Below are positions 1-8,733 of a stretch of DNA of 64,000 bases, in pieces. Every line of letters starts with the position of its first letter. Positions within the stretch are counted from its first letter, which is position 1. A model generated the notes under the pieces. That model did no database searches. It was not told the DNA's origin and worked only from the letters and a program-made list of their open reading frames with translations. The position numbers and the translations under genes are program-made. Location of the stretch: assembly GCA_023667185.1 (NCBI GenBank), contig JAMPAP010000002.1:1-64000 (forward strand), read 5' to 3'. The DNA comes from Lachnoclostridium sp. (GTDB lineage: Bacteria > Bacteroidota > Bacteroidia > Bacteroidales > Muribaculaceae).

Positions 1-166
1 ACTAACGACTAACAACTAACGACTAACAACTAACGACTAACAACTAACGACTAACAACTAACGACTAAATAACTAACGACTAAAAACTAACGACTAAAAA
101 CTAACAACTAACAACTAACAACTAACGACTAACAACTAACGACTAACAACTAACGTCTAAAAACTA
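1..166. repeat. Tandem heptamer repeat, ACTAACR unit
   Basis: About 23 copies of a 7-base unit, mostly alternating ACTAACG and ACTAACA so that a 14-base higher period is visible. Copies near 66-95 are degenerate (ACTAAAA), and the array dissolves after a final ACGTCTAAAAACTAC. It starts at or before the window edge. It is not coding in any convincing way and has no spacers, so it is a simple microsatellite-like array lying upstream of the first gene. Confidence 0.93.
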
Positions 167-206
167 CTTTCTGCCATTATGGTCATATTTGCGTCAGTGA
201 ACTCTA

Positions 207-214
207 TATTTTTG
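207..214 (+). promoter_or_regulatory. Bacteroidetes -7 box TATTTTTG
   Basis: TATTTTTG matches the Bacteroidetes -7 consensus TAnnTTTG and lies 24 bases before the ATG at 239. No clean TTTG occurs at the usual 19-21 base spacing upstream; a TTTG at 188-191 is too close. Probable promoter of the 175-aa gene. Confidence 0.45.
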
Positions 215-238
215 CCGGAAATTTAATATCCTATTATC

Positions 239-766
239 ATGAACAAGTTATTAGTTTCACGCAAGTTTCGCACACGCATCATTGAGAAGATCAGCTCTTC
301 ATTTCCTGAGAATGTTGCTATAAGGCTCTCTGTATTGGCTGAGTCTTATATGGCTGAGGGTAAACAGCCCGATTTGTCAAAGGAGGATCAGATGATCTCT
401 TGTGTATTCAATTATATCGCTCAGGAAATTGCGATAGCGATAGAGCGGTCACGCAAGGCTCGCGAACGCGCAGCCTCACGTAAAAAGCAATCTGACGAGT
501 CGAAAGATAGTCTTCCTCCTATTCCGGAGGGCATGGTGTGTTTCGGAATAATGGATGAGGCTAAGGATCCCGGTTTTGATCCGAACAAATTAAAAATGCG
601 GGTCAAACCCGAGGAGTACCCTAACCGCCAGCAACGACGTAGGGCTAACCGTCTCTTAAAGAAACGAATGATGGTGGATCAGTATGGCCGTATATTAGGC
701 CAGGCCAAATATTGCGAGAATTTTCTGGATGATGACAAGGAAAAAATAAAAATAGAAATTGTGTAA
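239..766 (+). CDS. Hypothetical protein, basic C-terminal segment
   Basis: I do not recognise a family. The 175-aa product has no signal peptide or membrane segment. It has a predicted helical N-terminal half, a charged Arg/Lys/Ala stretch around residues 70-85, a linker rich in Pro and acidic residues, and a strongly basic NRQQRRRANRLLKKRMM motif near 130-145 before an acidic tail. The basic motif suggests nucleic-acid or ribosome contact, but this is inference. It stands alone between the heptamer array and the riboswitch promoter, which overlaps its last bases. The start at 239 is the first ATG after the -7 box. Confidence 0.7.
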   Translation: MNKLLVSRKFRTRIIEKISSSFPENVAIRLSVLAESYMAEGKQPDLSKEDQMISCVFNYIAQEIAIAIERSRKARERAASRKKQSDESKDSLPPIPEGMVCFGIMDEAKDPGFDPNKLKMRVKPEEYPNRQQRRRANRLLKKRMMVDQYGRILGQAKYCENFLDDDKEKIKIEIV

Positions 767-789
767 TTAAATAAAAATTTTTACTTTTG
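759..789 (+). promoter_or_regulatory. Promoter of the B12 uptake operon
   Basis: TTG at 759-761 and TACTTTTG at 782-789 are separated by 20 bases, fitting the Bacteroidetes -33/-7 arrangement. Transcription would begin near 795, exactly where the riboswitch starts. The -33 element overlaps the stop region of the preceding gene. Confidence 0.7.
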
Positions 790-795
790 CAGCGG

Positions 796-957
796 TTTTG
801 AGGTTTGCCTCGGCAATCAAAAGGGAATCGGGTGAGAATCCCGGACAGACCCGCTGCTGTAAGTTTCAGGTAAAACCGCTTTCTTCGAATCAATGCCACT
901 GGCCAAGCGCCGGGAAGGCTCGGAGAAATAAAACAAGTCAGAAGACCTGCCTCAAGA
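796..957 (+). promoter_or_regulatory. Cobalamin (AdoCbl) riboswitch
   Basis: The conserved core is visible. AAAGGGAATCGGGTGAGAAT and the GGACAGACCCGCTGCTGTAA segment follow near 820-862, GCCACTGG near 895, CGGGAAGG near 911, and the B12 box AGTCAGAAGACCTGCC is at 936-951. The closing helix P1 pairs TTGAGG (798-803) with CCTCAA (950-955). It sits in the leader of btuB and should repress uptake genes when cobalamin is plentiful. About 165 bases of leader follow before the chosen btuB start; I see no strong intrinsic terminator there, so translational control is likelier. Confidence 0.96.
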
Positions 958-1121
958 TTACATATTGTTTTGACGTTTTCGGGAAATAAAACGGATGAAC
1001 TCTTGCCTCGAATGTGTCGGGCTGCCGGGTGTATCAATATGCACTTGGGTTATAGTTATTGACACGAAGTCGCATGATGAAGCATTTCTTCCTGAAGACA
1101 CTAAAAGGAAGTTTAACTATC

Positions 1122-3134
1122 ATGACGAGGCCGATAGCTTTAAAGTTTGTTACTGCATTACTGATCGCCGCGCCGGTAAATATCGGTGCTGTGAGCGGCT
1201 CTGATGTAGCTACTGATACTGTACCTGATGTAATAAGCACGGTTACAGTCACTGCTTCGCGGCCGATAGCCAAGCTTACTACCGGAGTGCCTGTGCAGAT
1301 GCTTTTCAGCGACAACCTCGCTACGCTCGGTGTGCAGGATATGGCCGACGCCGTCCGACGCTTTGCCGGAGTTTCAGTAAAGGATTATGGCGGATTAGGT
1401 GGACTTAAGACTGTGTCAGTGAGAAATATGGGCGCAACCCATACGGGTGTCAGTTATGATGGTGTGCCTGTGAGCAACTGTCAGGGCGGTCAGATAGATA
1501 TCGGCAGATTCTCTCTTGATAATGTAGCGATGATATCACTTGCCGTAGGTGAGGATGTTAATCCGCTTCAGCCGGCTCGATTGTATGCTTCGGCTGCGGT
1601 GCTGAATATCACCTCAGCGCGCCCGGCTTTTGATAAAGGTAAATCTTACTCTTTCCGGGCAGAAGTCAAAGGTGGCTCGTTCGGCTACGTGAATCCATCT
1701 GTGAGATATTGGCAGCGTCTTTGCGACAAGCTGACTCTTGCTGTAAATGGTAACTTTATGCGCACTGATGGTAACTATCCTTTCCGCCTTGTCAATGGCA
1801 AAATTATCACTGAAGAGCGCCGTTATAACTCGGCTCTTCGGTCGTGGAACGGAGAAGTGAATCTTTATTACACCCCTTCGGCTACTTCTACTCTCGACTT
1901 AAAGGGTTACTATTATTATAGCAAACGAGGTTTGCCCGGATCAGTTATCTTCTATAATCCTATCTCTAACGAGACGCTATGGGATAAAAACGGATTTGCT
2001 CAGGTCACTTACCGTAACCTTTTTTCTGAGAAATGGGAGTTTCAGGCCGTAGGAAAATACAACTATGGATGGAATCGAGATCGCGAGTTCAGCAACCAGT
2101 TTACGGGCGGAATGTACGAGGATGTGCATACTCAAAATGAGTATTACCTCTCGGCTACAGGTCTTTACCGACCGTTATCCGGCCTAACTATCTCGCTTGC
2201 CCAGGATGGCATCATCAATACTCTTGTCAGCAACATCTACGAGTGTCCGATGCCGAAGCGCTATTCATTGCTTACGGCGCTCAATGTCAGATACAGCCGT
2301 GGAATAGTAAATCTTAACGGTACGCTTGTCAATACATATATCACAGAAACTGTTGAGATTGGCGATCGTCCTCATGACATCTCTCATCTAAATCCGTCAC
2401 TTTCACTGTCGTTACGCCCGCTTCGTGATCGGGAGTTTTACGTCAGAGCAATGTATAAGAATACATTCCGCACGCCATCATTCAATGACCTTTATTATGA
2501 CCGAATCGGCACTCGCTCGTTAAAGCCGGAGAAAGCTAATGAGTTTGACCTCGGCATAACCTGGAGCGGTAAGTTGTTCCCCGCTATGGAATATATCTCG
2601 CTGACGGCCGACGGATATTATAATAATGTGAATGAGAAAATTGTGGCTTTCCCCACGACTTATGCATGGAAGATGGCTAATTACGGAAAAGTGAGAATCA
2701 CAGGATTTGATCTGACGCTTGCCACATCTTTTGCGTTACCTCTCGAGATGAAGGCCGTAGTCACCGGAGCATATACTTATCAGAAAGCTATTGATATAAC
2801 CTCTAAAATAGACAAAAACTATCGTCAGCAATTGCCTTACACTCCGCGAAACAGCGGTAATTTCAGCTTTACTTATATTACACCATGGATTACCGTTGGA
2901 TATTCCCTTGTGGCTGTTGGCGACAGATATTATATGTCGCAAAATATTCCTGAGAATCTTATCGACGGATATGTGGAGCAATCTTTAACTCTCAGCCGTA
3001 GTTTTGCATTTAAGAGTTGCGAACTCGGTCTTAGGGCAGAGATACAGAATATTGGAAACAAGCAATACGATGTCATAAAATTCTATCCCATGCCGGGACG
3101 CTCATGGCGATTGGTAGCAAACATAAAATTCTAA
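1122..3134 (+). CDS. btuB: TonB-dependent cobalamin receptor BtuB
   Basis: Outer-membrane gated barrel that imports cobalamin using TonB energy. A Sec signal (residues 1-25, hydrophobic core ALLIAA) is followed by a TonB-box-like TVTVTASRP segment, a plug domain to about residue 150 with VSVRNMGATHTGVSYDGVPV, and a barrel ending in the terminal Phe typical of outer-membrane barrels. No carboxypeptidase-like N-terminal extension is present. The frame is open from a TTG at 1059 and has ATGs at 1074 and 1077, but 1122 is preferred because it follows AGGAA by 11 bases and gives a normal signal peptide. The riboswitch upstream and btuG downstream support the substrate. Confidence 0.93.
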   Translation: MTRPIALKFVTALLIAAPVNIGAVSGSDVATDTVPDVISTVTVTASRPIAKLTTGVPVQMLFSDNLATLGVQDMADAVRRFAGVSVKDYGGLGGLKTVSVRNMGATHTGVSYDGVPVSNCQGGQIDIGRFSLDNVAMISLAVGEDVNPLQPARLYASAAVLNITSARPAFDKGKSYSFRAEVKGGSFGYVNPSVRYWQRLCDKLTLAVNGNFMRTDGNYPFRLVNGKIITEERRYNSALRSWNGEVNLYYTPSATSTLDLKGYYYYSKRGLPGSVIFYNPISNETLWDKNGFAQVTYRNLFSEKWEFQAVGKYNYGWNRDREFSNQFTGGMYEDVHTQNEYYLSATGLYRPLSGLTISLAQDGIINTLVSNIYECPMPKRYSLLTALNVRYSRGIVNLNGTLVNTYITETVEIGDRPHDISHLNPSLSLSLRPLRDREFYVRAMYKNTFRTPSFNDLYYDRIGTRSLKPEKANEFDLGITWSGKLFPAMEYISLTADGYYNNVNEKIVAFPTTYAWKMANYGKVRITGFDLTLATSFALPLEMKAVVTGAYTYQKAIDITSKIDKNYRQQLPYTPRNSGNFSFTYITPWITVGYSLVAVGDRYYMSQNIPENLIDGYVEQSLTLSRSFAFKSCELGLRAEIQNIGNKQYDVIKFYPMPGRSWRLVANIKF

Positions 3135-3152
3135 CCTTTAATAATATAAATA

Positions 3153-4292
3153 ATGAAAATTACCAATTTCAAACTCACTCTTGCAATGCTGTCGCTCTGC
3201 TGCGCTTTCACTTCATGCAGCGACGACGATGATGACTACCTCGATGATTCCAACTCTAAGGTGGAACTTGCACGCCCACGCGCTTTCATTCTTAATGAGG
3301 GTTCGATCAACATGAACAATGCCGGAATTGAATACTTCAATCCTTCGAAGTCCGGCGATATCATTTCAGATATTTATTTCACTCAGAATGCTCAGCGACT
3401 CGGCGACGTAGGTCAGGACATGATTGAATACAATGGTTATATTTACGTTTCAGTCTACGGATCAAACTATCTTGCCAAGCTCAATGCGGCCGGAGTGCAG
3501 GTAGCAGCTTGCTATTTTGCCAACGAGCCTCTGCTTCAGGCCGGTATACGTTATATTGCTGCTGAGGATGGTTATATTTATGCTTCATTCTATGGCGGAG
3601 TAGTTGCCAAGATCAGCGCTGATGATCTGAAAGTTGTGGCCACTCTCCAGACTACAGGCAAGAACCTCGAAGGTGTGGCTATCGAAGATGATTATCTCTA
3701 TGTAGCTAATTCTTACGAGCGTGTCACTAACCCTGAAACCGGCAAGAATAAATACAACTATTTCAAGGAAGTGCTCGTGATCGACCTTAAAAACTTCACT
3801 TATAAGGAAACTGTAACTGTTGACTCTAATCCTAACAAGGTTGCCGAAGAGGACGATAAGATTTTCGTCGTTTCCAACGACTATTCTCAGGAAAGCTATG
3901 TGCTCCAGATGATTGAGCCTCGAAACGGCAATAAGGTAACCCGTATCGGTTATGCTACCAACTTTGCAGCCGGTGATGATATGCTCTATATGGTGGATTC
4001 ACGCACTGACTATTCTTCAAAGCCTTACGTTACTACCAATACTTTCAAGAGCTATGATATCAAGTCAGGCAAGCTCAACGAGACTTCTTTCTTGAAAAAT
4101 GCTCCTGCCGAACTCACAACAGCTTCAGTTTATGCAATGGCTGTAAACGAGGACAATGGTGATATCTACATCCTTGTGACTCAGTACAGTGCTGCTAACG
4201 GTGATGTTTATCGTTTCAATCGCGATGGCTCGTTTGTTGAGAAATTCGACTGTGGAGGCCAGAACCCGAGAGCCATGGTCTTCTTTGAATAA
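3153..4292 (+). CDS. btuG: BtuG-like surface cobalamin-binding lipoprotein (DUF5074 type)
   Basis: The 379-aa lipoprotein has its lipobox Cys at residue 22. The Cys is followed directly by SDDDDD, the acidic signature that directs Bacteroidetes lipoproteins to the cell surface. The remainder shows beta-propeller-like repeats such as YNGYIYVSVYGSNYLAKL, EDGYIYASFYGG and EDDYLYVANSYE, typical of the DUF5074/YncE-like family. In Bacteroides, BtuG is a surface propeller that binds B12 tightly and caps BtuB. Its position 18 bases after btuB, inside a riboswitch-controlled operon, supports the same role here. Binding itself is inferred. Confidence 0.87.
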   Translation: MKITNFKLTLAMLSLCCAFTSCSDDDDDYLDDSNSKVELARPRAFILNEGSINMNNAGIEYFNPSKSGDIISDIYFTQNAQRLGDVGQDMIEYNGYIYVSVYGSNYLAKLNAAGVQVAACYFANEPLLQAGIRYIAAEDGYIYASFYGGVVAKISADDLKVVATLQTTGKNLEGVAIEDDYLYVANSYERVTNPETGKNKYNYFKEVLVIDLKNFTYKETVTVDSNPNKVAEEDDKIFVVSNDYSQESYVLQMIEPRNGNKVTRIGYATNFAAGDDMLYMVDSRTDYSSKPYVTTNTFKSYDIKSGKLNETSFLKNAPAELTTASVYAMAVNEDNGDIYILVTQYSAANGDVYRFNRDGSFVEKFDCGGQNPRAMVFFE

Positions 4293-4309
4293 GCCTGCTC
4301 GCTTACTTT

Positions 4310-5443
4310 ATGTATAGACCCAAAATATTTTTTCTGCTTTTGACAGCGTTGTCACTGCTTGCCGGGTGCAGCAGTGGCAACGCCCGATTTTCAGCCACTG
4401 ATGGTGATACTCTCCATCTTGATTATGCTGAAAATCTGGAGATTGTAAAATATAAGGATTTTACCATCGCTACGATTCGTAATCCATGGGATACGACTGA
4501 GGTGCTTAACCGCTATATACTCGTGGCTGATACTGCCGAAATGCCGACTTCGCTTCCTGAAGGAACGGTGGTGAGGACGCCGCTGAATAGGGGAGTGGTC
4601 TACTCCTCGGTGCATATAGGTTTGCTTGATGAGATTGGTGCGGGCGATATGGTCAAAGGTGTATGTGACTCAAAGTATATTGTTGTACCCGGGTTTGCTG
4701 AAAAAATCACCTCGGGCGAAATCGTCGACTGTGGCATAGGTACTTCTCCATCCATCGAGAAGATTATCTCAGTGAATCCTGATGCTATAATGCTCTCACC
4801 ATTCGAAAACTCAGGAAATTACGGCAAGGTGGGTCAGCTCGGTGTGCCTATCATCGAATGTGCTGACTATATGGAGCAGCATCCGCTCGGACGTGCTGAA
4901 TGGATGAAATTCTATGGTTTGCTCGTGGGGCATGAGCAGGAGGCTGATGAGCTTTTTAATCAGGTTGAGCATGATTACAATCTGTTGAAAGCCACGGTGG
5001 ACAGTTGTTCGACACGCCCTAAGGTACTGATTGACCGTCTTTATGGGCAGTCATGGTATGTGCCTGGAAATCATTCCACCATGGCTACATTTATTCGTGA
5101 TGCCGGAGGGGAAAATCCATTTGACATCCATGAAGCTAACGGTAGCGTCCCATTGGCAGCTGAGGTTGTGCTTCATGAGGCGGCTGATGCTGATGTATGG
5201 CTTATACGATATTCGCAGGCATCGGATATGACTATGTCACAGCTTGCTGCTGACAATACAATATATACACAGTTTAAAGCGTTTAAAGACAATAACGTCT
5301 ACGGATGCAACACGACGTCGTCACTTTACTATGCACGGGTGCCGTTTCATCCTTCGTTATTGCTTCACGATATTATTACGGCAGTTCATCCTGAAGTGAC
5401 TGACGGTATTGAGGAGAATACATATTTTAAGAAACTGAAGTGA
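4310..5443 (+). CDS. btuF: BtuF-like ABC transporter substrate-binding lipoprotein
   Basis: The 377-aa product has a lipoprotein signal ending LSLLAGC (Cys 20). It shows the two-lobed periplasmic-binding fold of the vitamin B12/siderophore class: RGVVYSSVHIGLLDEIGAGD in lobe one, IEKIISVNPDAIMLSPF, then a long helix and a second lobe. It would pass cobalamin from the periplasm to BtuC. It lies 17 bases after btuG and its stop overlaps the GTG start of btuC. The family also covers haem and siderophore binders; the riboswitch operon decides for cobalamin. Confidence 0.88.
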   Translation: MYRPKIFFLLLTALSLLAGCSSGNARFSATDGDTLHLDYAENLEIVKYKDFTIATIRNPWDTTEVLNRYILVADTAEMPTSLPEGTVVRTPLNRGVVYSSVHIGLLDEIGAGDMVKGVCDSKYIVVPGFAEKITSGEIVDCGIGTSPSIEKIISVNPDAIMLSPFENSGNYGKVGQLGVPIIECADYMEQHPLGRAEWMKFYGLLVGHEQEADELFNQVEHDYNLLKATVDSCSTRPKVLIDRLYGQSWYVPGNHSTMATFIRDAGGENPFDIHEANGSVPLAAEVVLHEAADADVWLIRYSQASDMTMSQLAADNTIYTQFKAFKDNNVYGCNTTSSLYYARVPFHPSLLLHDIITAVHPEVTDGIEENTYFKKLK

Positions 5444-6435
5444 AATATCTGTTTTTGTCCGTCGTTGTAGTTGCGCTATTCGCAATGAACCTGTTTTTCG
5501 GCTCGGTAAATATTCCGGTCGGGACGGTTATTGATATCCTGTGTGGCCACAGCGGGACAGATGTTGAGAAATTCATCATCCTACAGTCTCGTCTACCTAT
5601 GGCCATCACGGCACTGCTTGCCGGTGCCGGACTTGCATCTACTGGATTAATGCTTCAGACAGCATTTCGTAATCCCTTGGCCGGCCCATCGGTGCTCGGT
5701 ATCAATTCAGGTGCATCTCTCGGAGTAGCCCTTGTGATGCTTCTGGCCGGTGGCAGTATTTCAGCCGGGTCAACTTCTCTTGATGGTTATGCTGCAGTGA
5801 TAGCCGGTGCATTTGTCGGCAGTATGTTTATTATGGGCATATTGATTCTGCTGTCGACCATTTTGAAAAGCACTCTGATGCTACTGATAACCGGTATCAT
5901 GATAGGTTATCTGGCATCGTCAGTAATCATGTTGCTCAATTATGCCGCCACGGCCGAGGGCGTGCATAGCTATGTGTTATGGGGCATGAGTTCATTCGGT
6001 GGAGTTACCATGAACGATATGCCGATGTTTGCCTCGCTCAACGCCATTGGAATTTTCATATCATTACTTCTCGTTAAGCCGCTTGACATCATGATGCTTG
6101 GCGACCGATATGCCGCCAATCTCGGATTGAACCTTAACCGGCTGCGAAACCTACTGCTTCTGGCTACGGGTCTACTGACGGCTGTAATTACGGCATTTTG
6201 TGGCCCGGTATCTTTCATCGGTCTATCCGTGCCGCACATTTCAAGGCTTATATTCCGCACTGATCTTCACCGCAAGCTTTTACCGGCTACTCTTCTGACG
6301 GGATCAGTCGTAGCACTGATGTGTAACCTTATATGTATACTGCCTGAAAATTCAGTGATGCCGCTTAATGCCGTCACTCCGCTTATCGGAGCTCCGGTGG
6401 TTATATGGGTGCTTGTGTCGCGGCGGTCGAAGTGA
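5440..6435 (+). CDS. btuC: BtuC-like cobalamin ABC transporter permease (FecCD family)
   Basis: The 331-aa inner-membrane protein has about ten hydrophobic segments and the FecCD signatures RLPMAITALLAGAGLASTGL, NPLAGPSVLGINSGA and FCGPVSFIGLSVPHISR. The start is GTG at 5440, overlapping the btuF stop as GTGA, which implies translational coupling. It should form the translocation channel for B12. No ATPase gene follows: the next gene is cobC on the other strand, and the last 35 bases of the two genes overlap tail to tail. Confidence 0.93.
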   Translation: MKYLFLSVVVVALFAMNLFFGSVNIPVGTVIDILCGHSGTDVEKFIILQSRLPMAITALLAGAGLASTGLMLQTAFRNPLAGPSVLGINSGASLGVALVMLLAGGSISAGSTSLDGYAAVIAGAFVGSMFIMGILILLSTILKSTLMLLITGIMIGYLASSVIMLLNYAATAEGVHSYVLWGMSSFGGVTMNDMPMFASLNAIGIFISLLLVKPLDIMMLGDRYAANLGLNLNRLRNLLLLATGLLTAVITAFCGPVSFIGLSVPHISRLIFRTDLHRKLLPATLLTGSVVALMCNLICILPENSVMPLNAVTPLIGAPVVIWVLVSRRSK

Positions 6436-6958
6436 AATCCACGGTCAGTATGCCTCCGTAAGGTGGTTGGTGATCAAACAGATTTTCAAGCGTGCACATC
6501 CCGGTTATCAGCATCACCTGAAGTATCACACCACCATGAGTGAAAACACATACGTTTGAAAGGCCTGACGATTTCATTTCTTCAATAAAACTTTTCACTC
6601 TTGCCTGCTGCATGGCAGCTGATTCGCCACCGGTAGGCACTGCGTTAAAGAAGTCATCATACCATATCTGGAGTTGAGGATCAGTGATTTCGTCAAATTT
6701 TTTCATCTCCCACTGTCCAAAATTCAGTTCGAGTAGCCGATCATCGACAATAGGTTCAGGATATCCGCAGGCCGCTGCAAGCCGCCTGCATCGTGATAGT
6801 GGACTGCAATATATTCGGTCAAATTTTTCTCCGTCGATTTTATCCTTCACGGCTTGAGCCTCCTGCGGGAATGTGGCTTTGAGATCAACATTGGTCTGGC
6901 CGTAACAGGTTCCGGTCTCTACATCCACAGCGGTATGACGGATAAAAGTTATCTTCAT
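6401..6958 (-). CDS. cobC: Alpha-ribazole phosphatase-like histidine phosphatase CobC
   Basis: The 185-aa member of the histidine phosphatase superfamily has the catalytic RHT motif at residues 7-9 (His 8), SPLSRCRRLA around 50-60, the ELNFGQWE segment and the second His in FTHGGV. CobC removes phosphate from alpha-ribazole 5-phosphate or adenosylcobalamin phosphate in late B12 assembly. It is last in the leftward cob operon, its ATG overlapping the cobS stop by four bases. Fold alone does not prove substrate; operon context does most of the work. Its 3' end overlaps btuC. Confidence 0.88.
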   Translation of the reverse strand: MKITFIRHTAVDVETGTCYGQTNVDLKATFPQEAQAVKDKIDGEKFDRIYCSPLSRCRRLAAACGYPEPIVDDRLLELNFGQWEMKKFDEITDPQLQIWYDDFFNAVPTGGESAAMQQARVKSFIEEMKSSGLSNVCVFTHGGVILQVMLITGMCTLENLFDHQPPYGGILTVDFTSTAATQAPI

Positions 6959-7692
6959 GATAGTATAGCAGCAATAAGATAGAATGAAAGTTCGCTAATG
7001 AGGAATGTTGCCCCGCAGCAGTCGCCGGTATAGCCATTGATGCGATGGCGCATATATAGAATCAGTAAGGCAGTGGTCACTACGGGTGCAATTGCCGCCG
7101 GAAGCATATGCCCCGGAAGAAGCAGCAGCGCGGCAGCTCCTGAAAGCAGTGAGATGATAAACGAAGTAATACTCATCCGCTCATATATGACGCCGTTTTT
7201 ACTTTCCTTCTCTTTGCGGGCGTAGGGAAGCAGATTGATAATCTGCGAGGCGCATGTCTTGCTCCATACATCAGCGGCTATAATCACTCCGGCTGCTATC
7301 GTAAGAGGTAATGCTGTCATTAGAGAAATCAGCAGTAGAAAGTAGATAATCAGTGCAATCACACCATAACTACCTATGTGGGAGTCTTTCATTATTGCGA
7401 GGATGCGTTCGCGCGAAGTGCCACCTCCGAAGCCATCGAAGAAGTCAGCCAGGCCATCCTCATGTAGAGCGCCTGTAAGCAGCAGTCGCGATGACACTGC
7501 AAGGATGGCGGCACTCAACGGTGGAAGGTATGAAGTAGAGATGGTGAATACCAGTGCCATCAACCCTGATGTGAGCCAACCGGTCAATGACCAGAAGTCG
7601 ACGGTGCGTCGGAAATATTCTGACGGAACATTCACTATTCTCCACATAGGGAGACGGGTGAAAAACATCAGTGAGGCTGCAATCCGTTTCAT
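6955..7692 (-). CDS. cobS: Adenosylcobinamide-GDP ribazoletransferase CobS
   Basis: Integral membrane enzyme (245 aa) that joins adenosylcobinamide-GDP and alpha-ribazole to make cobalamin. Visible features are the N-terminal FFTRLPMWR, the signature HEDGLADFFDGFGGG with metal-binding acidic residues, KDSHIGSYGV, and several transmembrane helices. The frame is open upstream into cobT, but the ATG at 7692 one base beyond the cobT stop gives the correct family N-terminus; the longer upstream extension would be unrelated sequence. Confidence 0.93.
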   Translation of the reverse strand: MKRIAASLMFFTRLPMWRIVNVPSEYFRRTVDFWSLTGWLTSGLMALVFTISTSYLPPLSAAILAVSSRLLLTGALHEDGLADFFDGFGGGTSRERILAIMKDSHIGSYGVIALIIYFLLLISLMTALPLTIAAGVIIAADVWSKTCASQIINLLPYARKEKESKNGVIYERMSITSFIISLLSGAAALLLLPGHMLPAAIAPVVTTALLILYMRHRINGYTGDCCGATFLISELSFYLIAAILS

Positions 7693-7693
7693 C

Positions 7694-8731
7694 TCAGAAA
7701 TACTTTGTAACCTGAACTTTCTTGAATGAGTCCATATTGTTGACCATAGCCACGGCAGCCTTGATGATAGGGTAGGCACAGACGGCACCGCTCCCTTCAC
7801 CCAGACGCAGCCCCAAATGAAGTACCGGCTCACCGCCGAGACTTTCTATCAGTAGCTTGTGGCCTGATTCGTCGCCCTGATGGCCGAATATGGCGTAGTC
7901 AAGCACCGCGGGATAAAATCTTGCGGCAGCGGCAATGCACGCGGTCATGATAAAGCCGTCGACAATAATGACCATCCTTAGCTCGGCAGCTTTGAGCATG
8001 GCGCCTACAGCCATGGCGAGCTCGAAACCGCCAAACCAGCGAAGTTTTTCTTCCAGCTCCTCTGAGCCATTGTAGTTTGCCAATGCCTTCGAGAGAACGT
8101 CTACCTTATGCTGTATACCCGGATTGTCAAGCCCGGCACCTGCACCTATGCAGTCAGCCAATGGTATTCCCGTAAGGATGTGCATCCACATTGAAGATGA
8201 AGAGGTGTTGCCGCTGCCCATCTCGCCGAAACTTATCACGTTGCAGCCTTCGTCGAAAGTTTCTTTGACGATTTCTGCCCCTGCTTTCAGGCAATATTCC
8301 CATTGTTCGGAGGTCATTGCCGGCTCATGCAGGAAATTAGCTGTTCCATATCCGGCTTTGCGGTTTATGACTCCGCATCCCTCCGGGAAATCAGCATCTA
8401 CTCCGGCATCTATTACTTTGAGCCGGAAGCCGTTAATGTCACAAAGAAAGTTGATGCCTGCGCCACCTCGGCAAAAATGTAGCATCTGCTGATAGGTCAC
8501 CTCCTTGGGAGAAACACTGACGCCTTCGCTGATGATTCCGTGGTCAGCTCCAAACAGGATGTTGACCGGGTCAAGCAGAGTAGGGGAGAGCGACTGCTGC
8601 ATAAGGCAGATACGGCTGCATAGGGTTTCCAGTCTTCCGAGAGAGCCTTGCGGCTTGGTAAGGTTATCAATCTTGGATGTTATATCGGGGAGAAGGGTTT
8701 TATCGGGTGATGAAATTTTAAAATTCAACAT
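7694..8731 (-). CDS. cobT: Nicotinate-nucleotide:dimethylbenzimidazole phosphoribosyltransferase CobT
   Basis: The 345-aa cytosolic enzyme makes alpha-ribazole phosphate from a benzimidazole and nicotinate mononucleotide, activating the lower ligand. Family marks are LTKPQGSLGRLE at the N-terminus, FGADHGI, FGEMGSGNTSSS in the middle, AIFGHQGDESGH and LRLGEGSGA near the C-terminus, the latter holding the catalytic Glu. Length is normal. It lies two bases after cobU and one base before cobS, so the genes are surely cotranscribed. Confidence 0.96.
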   Translation of the reverse strand: MLNFKISSPDKTLLPDITSKIDNLTKPQGSLGRLETLCSRICLMQQSLSPTLLDPVNILFGADHGIISEGVSVSPKEVTYQQMLHFCRGGAGINFLCDINGFRLKVIDAGVDADFPEGCGVINRKAGYGTANFLHEPAMTSEQWEYCLKAGAEIVKETFDEGCNVISFGEMGSGNTSSSSMWMHILTGIPLADCIGAGAGLDNPGIQHKVDVLSKALANYNGSEELEEKLRWFGGFELAMAVGAMLKAAELRMVIIVDGFIMTACIAAAARFYPAVLDYAIFGHQGDESGHKLLIESLGGEPVLHLGLRLGEGSGAVCAYPIIKAAVAMVNNMDSFKKVQVTKYF

Positions 8732-8733
8732 CG

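Noticed and set aside
1-166. CRISPR array
   Set aside because: The units are 7 bases and contiguous, with no unique spacers, and there are no cas genes in the window.
645-1037. Leftward 130-aa open frame across the riboswitch
   Set aside because: It is antisense to a well-conserved riboswitch and the end of a real gene, has no family features and no promoter.
1059-1121. TTG/ATG-extended N-terminus for btuB
   Set aside because: The added 21 residues precede a complete signal peptide, while the ATG at 1122 has an AGGAA at proper spacing.
995-1204. 69-aa + strand frame in the btuB leader
   Set aside because: It overlaps the btuB signal peptide in another frame, and its sequence shows no signal or domain; most likely chance in the leader.
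6955-7833. CobS with a 47-residue N-terminal extension
   Set aside because: The extension lies within cobT and resembles no CobS sequence; the ATG at 7692 fits both family and gene spacing.
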